Shown here: piece by piece, positions 33,357-42,850 of the stretch | How the letters are laid out: every line of letters starts with the position of its first letter | Position numbering within the stretch: the first letter of the stretch is position 1 | Assembly: GCA_029262065.1 (NCBI GenBank) | Contig: JAJDAC010000002.1 | Coordinates: 295,044 to 359,043, forward strand | Direction: 5' to 3' | DNA: 64,000 bases | Source: Candidatus Krumholzibacteriota bacterium | Lineage (GTDB): Bacteria; Krumholzibacteriota; Krumholzibacteriia; JAJRXK01 | Position numbers and translations under genes: made by a program | The notes under the pieces: model-generated | Database searches by the model: none | What the model was told of the DNA's origin: nothing | What the model saw: only the letters and a program-made list of their open reading frames with translations

Positions 33357-35051
33357 ATGCGCCGTTCGATCTTCTACGCCACCCTCGTGGCTTGCCTGGT
33401 CTCCCACCCAACCCATCTCCTGGCCCAGGAGACCATGGCCGATTCGATCGTTCGCGGCGGCACCATCTACACGCTGCAGGCCGACCGACCATCACCGGTG
33501 CAGGCCATCGCCATTTCCGAAGGCCGCGTGATCGCCGCCGGTTCCGATGAGCATATCGAACGTCTACGCCACGACGGAACGCAGATGATCGACCTGAAGG
33601 GCGCCTACGCTACTCCGGGTTTGGTGGATGCTCACGCGCACGTGTTCAACCTGGGCCGGTTTCTGCAGCGCGTGAATCTGAAGGGCACCACGTCGTGGCA
33701 GGAGTGTATCGAACGGGCGCGTGAAATGGAGAAGTCGTTGCCCCCGGGCGCCTGGCTACGCGGCTACGGCTGGGATCAGAACGACTGGGACCCCGGCGAG
33801 TACCCGCGTCGGCAAATGCTGGACGAAGCGTTTGGTGACCGGCCCGTGTACTTCGAACGCGTCGACGGGCACGCCGGCTGGGCCAGCTCCGCGGCCCTTT
33901 TGCAAACCGGTTTCGACGCGAACACTCCAGACCCCGAGGGTGGCGAACTTCTGCGCGAAGCCGACGGAAGTCTTCGCGGCGTCCTGATCGACGCGGCCGA
34001 CGAAATGCTCACCGACCAGATCCCCAACCCCAGTCCAGATCAACTCGACGAACTGCTGGCGCTGGCGTCGCGCGCCATCCTGGCCGCGGGCCTGGCTGGC
34101 GTGCACGACATGGGTCTTACCATGGGCGAAATGGAAGCCATCGAGCGCGCCGAACTCAATGGTACGCTGGGCATTCGCATCGTCGGGTACGTCGCCGCCG
34201 AAACTTTCGCCGAGTTTCCCGGCCATCCGCGTCGCAACGGCTCGGCCTCGAAGTACCGGTTGGAGGGTGTGAAGTTCTACGCCGACGGCGCTTTGGGCAG
34301 CCGAGGAGCCGCGTTGCTTCAAGATTACAGCGACCGACCCGGACACCGCGGTTTGCTTCGTTCGTCGACCGATGTCCTGCGCGACCAGGTGACCCACGCC
34401 ATGACCCGCGGCCTCAGTGTCGCTATCCACGCCATTGGCGACCGGGGAAACCGCGTGGCGCTGGACGCCATCGAATATGGATACGCCCAGGCTTTGATGC
34501 AGACCTCGCTACCTCCGCTCGCTGGTCTACGGGCGCGCGTGGAACACGTTCAGGTGGTGCATCCCAACGACCTGCCCCGCTTCCGGAACCTGGGCGTGAT
34601 TCCAAGCATGCAACCCACCCACTGCACCAGCGACATGCCCTGGGCGCCTGAGCGCGTGGGACCCGATCGTATTCACGGTGCGTACGCCTGGCGCCAACTA
34701 CTCGATGACGGGAATCTTCTGCCCTTGGGTAGCGACTTTCCCGTGGAAAACGTGTCGCCGCTGGAGGGTCTGTACGCGGCCCGCACGCGGCAGGCCCCCG
34801 ACGGATCGCCGGCCGATGGCTGGGCTCCGCAGGAGCGCCTGACCGCCCTGGAGGCGCTGCTCGGATTCTCGGCATGGCCCGCCCGGGTGCTGGGGGAGCC
34901 GGCCTGGGGCACGCTTTCCGCCGGGGCACGCGCTGACATCACGGTACTCGACGTCGACCCTTTGGGGCCGAACGCGGCCGATCTCTTGCATGCCCAGGTG
35001 CTCATGACGGTCGTCGAAGGACTCGTGGGGTATCGTTCAACCGGATTCTGA
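33357..35051 (+). CDS. Exported amidohydrolase, YtcJ/amidohydro_3 family
   Basis: A 564-residue metal-dependent amidohydrolase with a probable signal peptide (MRRSIFYATLVACLVS, cleavage near LLAQ). It has VDAHAH (His about 93 and 95) as the first metal-binding pair, GYGWDQNDW, VKFYADGALGSRGAAL, AIHAIGDRGN and PLGSDFPVE, all typical of YtcJ-like enzymes. Members include N-substituted formamide deformylases, but the natural substrate of most is unknown. It lies alone, divergent from the permease with a 104-bp gap. Export would make it periplasmic, which suits scavenging of an amide or cyclic substrate. Confidence 0.85.
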   Translation: MRRSIFYATLVACLVSHPTHLLAQETMADSIVRGGTIYTLQADRPSPVQAIAISEGRVIAAGSDEHIERLRHDGTQMIDLKGAYATPGLVDAHAHVFNLGRFLQRVNLKGTTSWQECIERAREMEKSLPPGAWLRGYGWDQNDWDPGEYPRRQMLDEAFGDRPVYFERVDGHAGWASSAALLQTGFDANTPDPEGGELLREADGSLRGVLIDAADEMLTDQIPNPSPDQLDELLALASRAILAAGLAGVHDMGLTMGEMEAIERAELNGTLGIRIVGYVAAETFAEFPGHPRRNGSASKYRLEGVKFYADGALGSRGAALLQDYSDRPGHRGLLRSSTDVLRDQVTHAMTRGLSVAIHAIGDRGNRVALDAIEYGYAQALMQTSLPPLAGLRARVEHVQVVHPNDLPRFRNLGVIPSMQPTHCTSDMPWAPERVGPDRIHGAYAWRQLLDDGNLLPLGSDFPVENVSPLEGLYAARTRQAPDGSPADGWAPQERLTALEALLGFSAWPARVLGEPAWGTLSAGARADITVLDVDPLGPNAADLLHAQVLMTVVEGLVGYRSTGF

Positions 35052-35159
35052 GTCGCACCACCAGTGCGCTGGCGACTCCACCGACGACCGTGATATCCTG
35101 ATGACTCAGTGTGCATCCATCCGATGTGCATTTCGAACAACCCGCCCACTGGAGGACCC

Positions 35160-37955
35160 TTGTTTACGCTTCGATCCGTTTCCCGATCGATCTCATGCTT
35201 TCTCTTCACGGTTCTCGTGGGTTCAACCGTGCTCGCAATGATCAGTCCGGCCACCAGCTGGGCACGTCGCGGCGATGCTCCCTTGACCTACCGCGGTTTT
35301 GGCAAATCGCTCACCAGCGTGAACGTTCTGCCGGTGTCGCCGCCCGACGTGGCCAAGTTGCGCGCGCAGGATGAAATTGGCGACGGCACCAAGCGTGTGC
35401 GATACGCCGATCCTCGGACCGTGGACGTCACGCCCTCCACGCACGGCACGTGGGAAACGCTCGCCGACGGTAGCCGACTATGGCGGTTGCTGGTGCACAG
35501 CCCCAACGCCACTGATCTGAACCTGGGCTTCGCAGACTTCGACGTTCCCGCGGGCACGCGACTGTATGTGATCAGCCCCCAGCTCGACTATTACGAAGGT
35601 CCCTACACCGCGGCCGACAACGAAGAACACGGCCAGCTGTGGGTGCCGGTGGTTCCGGGCGACCAGGCGCTCATCGAAATGCAGCTGCCGGCGGCCACGA
35701 AATTCGAACCACGGTTGCGGCTGACGCACGTGGGCTACGGCTACAAGGACATCTTCAAGCGCGATCCTCAGACGCTGGGCAAACAAGGGACGTGCAACAA
35801 CGACACCATCTGTCCCGAAGGCGATCCCTGGCGCGATCAGATCCAGGCGGTCGCGGTGTACAGCATCGGCGGCTCGCTCGCGTGTACAGGCAGCATGATC
35901 GCCGACGTACCGCAGAGCTTTCGCAACTTCTTCCTGACCGCGTGGCATTGCGGCGTCAACGGCGCCAACGCCGCCAGCGTAACGGTCTACTGGAACTTCG
36001 AATCGGCCAACTGTGGCGACCTGTCGGGTGGCGATCTGAGCGACAACCAGACAGGTTCAGTATTCCGGGCCAGCCGGCAGGACGTCGACATGTGCCTGAT
36101 CGAATTGGACGACGATCCCTCCCCGGCCTCGAACGTGTACTACGCCGGTTGGGACCGCTCGAACACCACCCCCAGCGGCTCGGTGGGTATTCATCACCCG
36201 AACACCGATGAGAAGGCCATCTCCTTCAACACCGACGCGCTTTCTACGCGCAACAATTGTATCGGTGGCGGTGCCACCAACGATACGCACTGGGAAGTCG
36301 ACAACTGGGAAGACGGAACGACCGAACCGGGCTCTTCGGGGTCAGCCCTGTTCGACCCCAGCAACAAGCTCATCATCGGCTTCTTGTCGGGTGGTCTGGC
36401 CGCGTGCGGCAACACCGAGTTCGATTGCTACGGAAAGTTTGCCATGGCCTGGGACGGAGCCTCCGCGGCCAGCCGACTCCGGGATTGGCTCGACCCCAAT
36501 AGTCTGGCTCCCAATCAGGTGCAGGGCTCGTTTCCGACCGGCGTGGGCACGCTGCTGTTCAGCGATTTCTCGGGTGCGGACAGCTGCGAGGGCGATCCCG
36601 GCAACGACATCTGGGAGCCGGGCGAGGTCATCGAGGACTTCCTGGTGGACATCACCGCCGCCGGCGGTTCGTTGACCGGCATCTCCGGCACACTCTCCTC
36701 CACGACCCAGGGTGTAAGCATTACCCAGGGCAGCAGCGCCTGGATCAATCTCAACGCGAATGAATCGGCCGCCAACACAACCGCGTTCGAGGTCGCCCTG
36801 AACGAGACCATGGCCTGCTTCAGCCAGGTGGACTTTGTCCTGACGCTGACTGCCAACGAGGGCGGACCGTTCGCAGTGAACTTCTCGCGCGAGTTGGGCC
36901 AGCTTACGCAGCCCAGTGGATTGCCATTGGCCATCCCCGACAACAATGCCGCGGGCACCACGAGCACCCTCGTGGTCGCCGACGACTTCACCGTGACCGA
37001 CCTGAACGTACGCGTGGCCATCGACCACAGCTGGGTCGGCGACCTGATCATATCGCTGCAAAGTCCGGCCGGAACCATCGTCGAGCTGATGAATCGGCCT
37101 GGTGTGCCGGCCGGCCAGTTTGGGTGCGGTGACAACAATCTGGATATCACGTTTGACGACAGCGGTTCGATGCAACTGGAAACCCACTGCGCCGGCAGCA
37201 TTCCGTGGTTCTCGGGCGTCGCGAACCCGTCGGAGAGCCTGGCCGCGTTCAACGGGGAATCCACCGCTGGCAGCTGGACGCTGCGCGTTTCCGACAACGC
37301 CACGGGCGACTCGGGGAACGTGCTCGCATGGGAGCTGCTGTCCACACCGGGAATCACCTCCGGCGTCTGCGAGGAATGCACCGATGTGCCGGTCCAGGTC
37401 TCGGCCATCTCGCTGGAACGTGAAGGCTGGGGCGCACGATTCAAATGGAACGTGGCCCGCAGCGAGGGCGTGGCCGGCTACCACGTGTACCGCAACGAGG
37501 CGGGACGTGCGCGCCACCGGGTGACCGACGACCTCCTCGCACCCGCCACGTCGTTCGATTTCGTGGACCCCACGGCGCCGACCGCCGAGACCCAGTACTG
37601 GATCGAGGAAATCGGCCTGGACCAGTCCACGTACTTCCACGGCCCGTTCACGCTGGCCGCCGATCCCTTCGCCACCGGCACGGTGCGCCTGGAAGCCGGA
37701 CGTCCCAATCCATTCCGGGGTCAGATAAGCCTGGCCTACTCCCTGCGCGAAGAACGGGCGGTTCGACTGGCCGTGTTCGATCTACGCGGCCGACGCGTAG
37801 CTACGCTGGTCGACGAATCGCAAGCGGCGGGTTCGTACACCGCCACCTGGAACGGTCGCGGCGACGCGGGTGAACCAGTGGCCGCCGGCGTGTACTTCTA
37901 CCGACTCGACAGCGAGGACCAGGTTCTCGTGCGCCGCATGAGCCTGACGCGGTAG
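35160..37955 (+). CDS. Secreted serine protease (lysyl endopeptidase-like) with P-domain and FlgD-Ig-like C-terminus
   Basis: About 931 residues if started at TTG 35160, which follows GGAGGA; upstream ATGs at 35109 and 35124 lack such a site. A signal peptide is followed by a propeptide region (about 35-200) and a trypsin-fold domain like Achromobacter lysyl endopeptidase. AWHCG gives His about 263, DVDMCL gives Asp about 310 and PGSSGSALF gives Ser about 393, and Cys residues are frequent. Next come a linker domain, a proprotein convertase P-domain (about 600-740, IDHSWVGDLIISLQSP) and a fibronectin-like stretch. The C-terminal FlgD-Ig-like module runs from RPNPFRGQISLAYSL to VYFYRL. Predicted extracellular protease. 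Confidence 0.85.
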   Translation: MFTLRSVSRSISCFLFTVLVGSTVLAMISPATSWARRGDAPLTYRGFGKSLTSVNVLPVSPPDVAKLRAQDEIGDGTKRVRYADPRTVDVTPSTHGTWETLADGSRLWRLLVHSPNATDLNLGFADFDVPAGTRLYVISPQLDYYEGPYTAADNEEHGQLWVPVVPGDQALIEMQLPAATKFEPRLRLTHVGYGYKDIFKRDPQTLGKQGTCNNDTICPEGDPWRDQIQAVAVYSIGGSLACTGSMIADVPQSFRNFFLTAWHCGVNGANAASVTVYWNFESANCGDLSGGDLSDNQTGSVFRASRQDVDMCLIELDDDPSPASNVYYAGWDRSNTTPSGSVGIHHPNTDEKAISFNTDALSTRNNCIGGGATNDTHWEVDNWEDGTTEPGSSGSALFDPSNKLIIGFLSGGLAACGNTEFDCYGKFAMAWDGASAASRLRDWLDPNSLAPNQVQGSFPTGVGTLLFSDFSGADSCEGDPGNDIWEPGEVIEDFLVDITAAGGSLTGISGTLSSTTQGVSITQGSSAWINLNANESAANTTAFEVALNETMACFSQVDFVLTLTANEGGPFAVNFSRELGQLTQPSGLPLAIPDNNAAGTTSTLVVADDFTVTDLNVRVAIDHSWVGDLIISLQSPAGTIVELMNRPGVPAGQFGCGDNNLDITFDDSGSMQLETHCAGSIPWFSGVANPSESLAAFNGESTAGSWTLRVSDNATGDSGNVLAWELLSTPGITSGVCEECTDVPVQVSAISLEREGWGARFKWNVARSEGVAGYHVYRNEAGRARHRVTDDLLAPATSFDFVDPTAPTAETQYWIEEIGLDQSTYFHGPFTLAADPFATGTVRLEAGRPNPFRGQISLAYSLREERAVRLAVFDLRGRRVATLVDESQAAGSYTATWNGRGDAGEPVAAGVYFYRLDSEDQVLVRRMSLTR

Positions 37956-37959
37956 TCGA

Positions 37960-37997
37960 TCGACAAGCAAGGGGGGCAGTACGCTATACTGTCCCCC
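37960..37997 (+). promoter_or_regulatory. Hairpin with embedded -10 box abutting the start codon
   Basis: GGGGGGCAGTA (37971-37981) pairs with TACTGTCCCCC (37987-37997) as an 11-bp stem with one G-T wobble and a 5-base loop, ending exactly at the ATG of the next gene. It also contains TATACT (37985-37990), with TCGACA 19 bases upstream (37960-37965). Transcription from this promoter would begin close to the ATG, giving a leaderless mRNA. Otherwise the hairpin would bury the only G-rich ribosome-binding sequence. Confidence 0.45.
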
Positions 37998-39485
37998 ATG
38001 CTTGCTCTGTTCCTCTGGCTTTTGGCCGGACAACCCAGCCTCGCCGACTCCACCGGCTTCTCGCTCGAATTCGTCGCAGGCGGATTCTTCGTGCCCGTGC
38101 AGATGGTCTTCCTGGATCATGACGACCTCCTGGTAGCCGAGCAAAGCACCGGGTTCGTCTCCCGCGTGCAGAACGGAACCATTACCGCTACCGTGCTCGA
38201 CCTGCCCGTGAATCGATTCACCGGGCAAACCGGCTTGCTGGGCCTGGCCCTTCACCCCCAGTTCGACCTGAACGGATGGGTGTATGTGCACTACACCGAA
38301 AGCAGCACCGGTGACGACAGCAACCTGATCAACGAAGTGTTGGGCGTGCGCACCTACCGCTACGACTGGAACGGTTCCACGCTGACCAACCCGTTGCTCA
38401 TCGCCGACCTTCCCATGTTTCCGGGCACCTTCAATCGGGGCGGGCTCATTCGGTTTGGCCCCGACGGGAAACTCTACATAACCACAGGTGACCAAGGCCA
38501 GAATGAAATCCCGCAGAACAACCAACTGAGCACGAGCTCGGACACTACCAGCGTCATCCTACGCTTGAATGACGACGGCACGCTGCCGCCGGACAATCCG
38601 TTCGCGACGCAACCCGGTTTCGAGGCGTTCTACGCCTACGGTGTGCGCAACAGCTACGGACTGGACTTCGATCCAATCACCAACTCGCTATGGATGAGCG
38701 ACAACGGCCCCTCCACCATGGATGAGCTGAATCTGGTGCACGCCGGATTCAACGGCGGTTGGACTCCACTCATGGGGCCCGACGCGCTGGACCCCGAAGG
38801 CACGGGCGATCTCGTCTTGTTGCCGAACGCGAGCTACGGTGACCCGGTGTTTTCGTGGAACATCTCGCGCGGCGTCACGGCGGTGGAATTCTTTCGCTCA
38901 TCGGCATGGGGAACGGAGTATGAAAACGATCTGTTCGTGGCCGATGTGGTGCGCGGTGACATAATACGGTTGCAACCCAACGCGGCCCGCAACGGTCTGG
39001 ATTGGCCCACCCCCGACCTGGCCGACGGAGTGGCCGATGACGATGGAGAGCTGGCGCCGCTGCTGTTTGCTACCGGGTTCGAAGGCGGCATCACCGACCT
39101 GAAGACGGGGCCAGACGGTAACCTGTACGTTCTAGCCTACAATCCCACCAACGCGATCTACCGCGTTCGCCGAGATCCCGTACCCGCACCTGCCGCCCGA
39201 GCGGCCACACTGGGCAACCTGACGGCGGCTCCGAATCCGTTCAATCCCACGACCACGGTGACGTTCGAGTTGTCGGTCAACAGTTCCATTTCCTGGGAAG
39301 TGTTCAACACGCGTGGGCAATGCGTCTTCGCTGCATCGCCGCACGACCTGAACGCGGGGCGACATGAACTGGTGTGGAGGGGCACGGACACCGCCGGCCA
39401 TAACGTGGCCAGCGGGGTCTATGAAGTAAGGGTGCGTGCCGACGACGGCGAACACCAAAGCTGTTCCGTGACGCTGATCCGGTAA
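37998..39485 (+). CDS. Secreted PQQ-dependent sugar dehydrogenase-like beta-propeller with FlgD-Ig-like C-terminus
   Basis: A 495-residue exported protein with signal peptide (LALFLWLLAGQPSLA). The body is a glucose/sorbosone dehydrogenase (GSDH) beta-propeller: GQTGLLGLALHPQF, GGLIRFGPDGKLYITTGDQG, AYGVRNSYGLDFDP, DELNLVHAGFNGGW. In this family PQQ and calcium bind at the top of the propeller and sugars are oxidised in the periplasm or outside. Many environmental members are uncharacterised. The last 85 residues are a FlgD-Ig-like module starting PNPFNPTTTV and ending VYEVRVRADDG. It follows the protease gene by 42 bases. Confidence 0.83.
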   Translation: MLALFLWLLAGQPSLADSTGFSLEFVAGGFFVPVQMVFLDHDDLLVAEQSTGFVSRVQNGTITATVLDLPVNRFTGQTGLLGLALHPQFDLNGWVYVHYTESSTGDDSNLINEVLGVRTYRYDWNGSTLTNPLLIADLPMFPGTFNRGGLIRFGPDGKLYITTGDQGQNEIPQNNQLSTSSDTTSVILRLNDDGTLPPDNPFATQPGFEAFYAYGVRNSYGLDFDPITNSLWMSDNGPSTMDELNLVHAGFNGGWTPLMGPDALDPEGTGDLVLLPNASYGDPVFSWNISRGVTAVEFFRSSAWGTEYENDLFVADVVRGDIIRLQPNAARNGLDWPTPDLADGVADDDGELAPLLFATGFEGGITDLKTGPDGNLYVLAYNPTNAIYRVRRDPVPAPAARAATLGNLTAAPNPFNPTTTVTFELSVNSSISWEVFNTRGQCVFAASPHDLNAGRHELVWRGTDTAGHNVASGVYEVRVRADDGEHQSCSVTLIR

Positions 39486-39488
39486 GGG

Positions 39489-40070
39489 CTACCGGCCCGC
39501 AGGCTCGCCGGCAGCCGGTGCGGGAAGGTCAATCTCCACGCCCGAAGCCACGATGCTCACGACTTCCTGCGGGCCACGGATCGCCGCAGGGTCGCCGCCT
39601 TCGGTCTCGGACTCGTAGTGCTTCGCCGTGTCTTCGTCCAGCGTTTCCCTCACGACCATGGCATCAATACGTACCGTGCTTCCCGGGGCTGCGTCCATGG
39701 GAACGAAGAAACCGTAGTCCTTGAAGGTTACCCGGGTAATGGCTTCGCCATCGCGCAGGAGCATCCAGCAACCCTTCTTGGCGCAAACCTGATCGATGGT
39801 GCCTTCCAGTCGAACCATCTGGTCGCTGTAGTTCTCCGGGTGCTCCAGCACGGTGGCCAACCGAGCGGACTTCACTTCGGTGAGCGGAGCGCCCGCCTGG
39901 TACAACCCGGACCCGTTGGATTCGCGGGTCGTGATTTCAGTGGCTGGCGACGTTCCCTCGGCGGCATCCGGCGTCTTTTCGTTGGAACCACAACCCGAAA
40001 CCACGAGAGCAATCCCGGCACCCATGATCAGGGTACGGCCTATTCGAGAATGGAAACCATGGTGTCGCAT
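39489..40070 (-). CDS. DUF4920-domain lipoprotein
   Basis: A 193-residue lipoprotein with a lipobox VVSGC (Cys about 27) after a basic, hydrophobic N-terminus. The linker is Thr/Ser/Glu-rich. The C-terminal 130 residues match DUF4920-type domains, an OB-like fold with VRLEGTIDQVCAKKGCWMLL and VTFKDYGFFVP. The Cys pair in CAKKGC is the conserved motif and may bind metal. The start at 40070 is supported by GGAGGAAAG. It is the last gene of the Gld-like ABC/kinase operon. Function is unknown. Confidence 0.78.
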   Translation of the reverse strand: MRHHGFHSRIGRTLIMGAGIALVVSGCGSNEKTPDAAEGTSPATEITTRESNGSGLYQAGAPLTEVKSARLATVLEHPENYSDQMVRLEGTIDQVCAKKGCWMLLRDGEAITRVTFKDYGFFVPMDAAPGSTVRIDAMVVRETLDEDTAKHYESETEGGDPAAIRGPQEVVSIVASGVEIDLPAPAAGEPAGR

Positions 40071-40110
40071 TTTGATCTTTCCTCCAGTGCGGCCGGCCGG
40101 AGCGAAATGC

Positions 40111-41451
40111 TCAGCCGGCAAGATCTTTCCGAATGTACTGAACGCCCGAGGTCATCGCCAGCTCCCGGATATCCTGGTCTCCCGCCTCGCGGACTTCCAT
40201 GGTCAGAGGCTGACCCGAGTACAGGCCGCCGTTGACGGACTCGAGCATGGAATTCAGTTTCAGGTAGGTACCCGCGGTCGGGTCTTCGACGATCACCAGC
40301 AGCTGGTCTTCTTGCACGCCCACCAATTGAACCGCCTTGAGCTTGCGTGCTTTCTTCACGAAGCGTTTGCGCAAACCCTGTCGACGGCGTTGCACATGAC
40401 CAAACAACAATAGACCGGCAATGAGAAAAGGAATGGCCGCGCCCAGCCCACCTTCGATCGCGGCGGTAATGCCAATGCCGCTGAGCGCGAGCGTCCAGGC
40501 CCCCACCACGGTCACCCCTTTAGGGGTCAGCCCAGCCAGACCACGCGTGAAGGCAGACGGACGAAAGCTCAGACGCTCGAAGAAAGGCACCGCGTCGGTC
40601 ACGCCAGAATCGACCTGGCGACGCACCCGATCAAGGTCGCGGGCGCAGTCCTTCAAGTCCTGGTAGCGGTCGTCCGGCTCCTTCTGAAGGCACCGATCCA
40701 CCACCGCTCCCAGCGCACGCGGCAATTCGTTGCGGATGGTGGTAATGGGTTCGGTGGGTTCGAAGGCGATACTGTGCATGGTATCCAACGCGCTGGCGCC
40801 GGAAAACGGCAGGCGACCGGTGGCCATTTCGTACAGAACGACTCCGAACGAGAACACATCGGAACGATGGTCGGTCGAGAGTCCCCGGGCCTGCTCCGGG
40901 CTCATGTACGACACCGTGCCCATGACCATACCGGCCTGCGTCATGGCCATCGTGGCCATTTCATCGGGGTCCACGCCGGGCTCGCGCAGCTTGGCCAATC
41001 CGAAGTCCAGGATCTTGGGGTGACCGTCGTGCGTGATCATGATGTTGTCGGACTTGATGTCACGGTGGACGATGCCGGCCGCGTGGGCGGCGGCCAACGC
41101 GTCGGCCACCTGCCGCGCCACCTGGACCGCCGAGGGCACATCCAGTTCGCCCTTCTCGGCCAACGCCCGCACCGTCGATCCTTCGACGAGTTCCATGGCA
41201 ATAAACACCACGTCATCGTCTTCCTCGATGCCGTAGATCTGCGCAATGGCGGGGTGATTCACGGCCGAGGCCGCGCGAGCTTCCTGCATGAAACGCTGAC
41301 GACGCTCGGGGTCACTCATGAGATCGGCGGGAAGTACCTTCAGAGCCGCCGCCCGCCCCAGACGGGTATCGCGCGCGAGGTACACCTCGCCCATCCCGCC
41401 CTGTCCGAGCTTGGATTCAACTTTGTAGTGCCCGAGAGTTCGGCCGATCAA
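40111..41451 (-). CDS. Membrane-anchored Ser/Thr protein kinase
   Basis: A 446-residue bacterial Hanks-type kinase starting at TTG 41451. The kinase domain (about 8-265) has all catalytic elements: GQGGMGEVY, AALKVL, IVHRDIKSDNIM, DFGLA, SPEQARG and DVFSFGVVLYEMATG. After about 320 come two adjacent hydrophobic helices (WTLALSGIGITAAIEGG, AIPFLIAGLLLFG), then a basic stretch and a C-terminal domain of about 80 residues that is not recognised. It sits 28 bases after the DUF4340 gene in an operon with a Gld-like ABC system, so it may regulate that system. Its substrate is unknown. Confidence 0.88.
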   Translation of the reverse strand: MIGRTLGHYKVESKLGQGGMGEVYLARDTRLGRAAALKVLPADLMSDPERRQRFMQEARAASAVNHPAIAQIYGIEEDDDVVFIAMELVEGSTVRALAEKGELDVPSAVQVARQVADALAAAHAAGIVHRDIKSDNIMITHDGHPKILDFGLAKLREPGVDPDEMATMAMTQAGMVMGTVSYMSPEQARGLSTDHRSDVFSFGVVLYEMATGRLPFSGASALDTMHSIAFEPTEPITTIRNELPRALGAVVDRCLQKEPDDRYQDLKDCARDLDRVRRQVDSGVTDAVPFFERLSFRPSAFTRGLAGLTPKGVTVVGAWTLALSGIGITAAIEGGLGAAIPFLIAGLLLFGHVQRRRQGLRKRFVKKARKLKAVQLVGVQEDQLLVIVEDPTAGTYLKLNSMLESVNGGLYSGQPLTMEVREAGDQDIRELAMTSGVQYIRKDLAG

Positions 41452-41479
41452 CGGAACGCGCCTTTCCCAGCCGGTGACA

Positions 41480-42850
41480 TCACAATTGCAGCCGCCCCGA
41501 AGCCACCAGCAGGCTTCGCATGCGCAAGAACAGGTCCCGGTCGATCTGGTGAAGCTTCTGTTCGCCCTGCACGTGCAACCAGTGGTCCTGGTCACCGGCG
41601 CGCCAACCAATGGCGATCTCCAGCTCCTCGTCGGGCCAGGTCATGATGCAACGTATGGGCACCGTGTCCAGCGAGGCCCGGGCGTCGTTCCCCGCGGCAA
41701 CCAACATGACCGCTTTGGCCTGAACACGCTCGATTCCAAACGCCACGTTACGGGCGGGCAGGAACATTGCTTCATACAATTGGGGATCGGTGACCGGGGG
41801 GTCGAACACGTAGTCACGATCGTCGCGCGTGGTCGTCAGACGCGTGCCGTCTTCCCAAACCAGGGTGAACGATTCCATGGCGTCGAAGTTGTAGAGCACC
41901 GGGTTGCGGTCGATCAGCTCGACCAACGGGGTCTCGACCACATCGCGGATCTGGTTGGGAAACTGCAAGACCGTTCGTTCCTCGTCGCGCCGGGCAAACA
42001 CCAGCTCCTCGTCCACTTCGTTGCCCACGCGAATACGATGCTGCCTTCCGTCGGCGAGCGTGAGACCGACATCGGCCACGGGTTCGTGCAGACCGTACGC
42101 CGACCAGGTCTCGTCGTCGACGAAATCCCGCTCGTAGCGGCGCACCCGGGAGTGAATCAGATCGTGTAATAGGTTGCGCACCATGATGTGTTTCAGCGGA
42201 CGGCCATCGGCCAGGAACCAACGTCGGCGATCGCCAAGAGCCGCCGACCACGATTGGTCGGTGGTCGTGACCGAGAGTTCCACGATTGAAGATTCCTGTT
42301 CCACCGCGAACATCTTATACAAACGAAACGTCTGGTAGCTCATGGCCGCCGAACCGTGTGCGGTATCGGACGCAAGCTCCACCGCGGAAGTTCCCTCGCG
42401 ACGCACGTAGCTGGCCGATTGGCCCGGGCTCAGGTCGCCTACCTCTAGACCCAGGCGCCGCCCGTCGCTCTCGATCACCGATAGCGTCACACCTCGCGGG
42501 CTGGGCGGCAAGCCAAACGAAACCACGTCCTGCGAGTCTGGGTCGGCCACCAGTTCGCGCACGCTGGTCAGTTCGGTCAACGATCCGAGGAATCGCTCCA
42601 CCGCATCGGGATCGGCGGTTTCACCCAGTGGCTTGGCAATGACCCATCCCCCGGGTGAGCGGGCCAAAGTGAAACCACCGTCAGCCCGGGCTACGGTCAG
42701 GGTGTCCACGCGTTCGACGGCAAACGGTAGAAGGATCTCCGCCTGGGTTCGGTGTTCTTCCCGTTCACGCTCGCGCGGCAGGTCCCAAAAGAAGAGAAAC
42801 GCCGCCAGCACTCCCACCGCGCCCAGAAGGATCAGCAGTCGACGGTTCAT
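41480..42850 (-). CDS. DUF4340-domain protein
   Basis: A 456-residue membrane-anchored protein starting at ATG 42850, which overlaps the stop of the upstream GldG-like gene by 4 bp. The N-terminal transmembrane segment (LLILLGAVGVLAAFLFFW) is followed by repeated beta-rich DUF4340 units. The first is VERVDTLTVARADGGFTLAR...GGWVIAKPL and further copies cover about residues 90-400, with paired strands such as RIRVGNEVDEELVFAR. DUF4340 proteins often follow GldG/ABC auxiliary genes, as here. Function is unknown, presumably periplasmic and part of the same complex. Confidence 0.82.
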   Translation of the reverse strand: MNRRLLILLGAVGVLAAFLFFWDLPREREREEHRTQAEILLPFAVERVDTLTVARADGGFTLARSPGGWVIAKPLGETADPDAVERFLGSLTELTSVRELVADPDSQDVVSFGLPPSPRGVTLSVIESDGRRLGLEVGDLSPGQSASYVRREGTSAVELASDTAHGSAAMSYQTFRLYKMFAVEQESSIVELSVTTTDQSWSAALGDRRRWFLADGRPLKHIMVRNLLHDLIHSRVRRYERDFVDDETWSAYGLHEPVADVGLTLADGRQHRIRVGNEVDEELVFARRDEERTVLQFPNQIRDVVETPLVELIDRNPVLYNFDAMESFTLVWEDGTRLTTTRDDRDYVFDPPVTDPQLYEAMFLPARNVAFGIERVQAKAVMLVAAGNDARASLDTVPIRCIMTWPDEELEIAIGWRAGDQDHWLHVQGEQKLHQIDRDLFLRMRSLLVASGRLQL

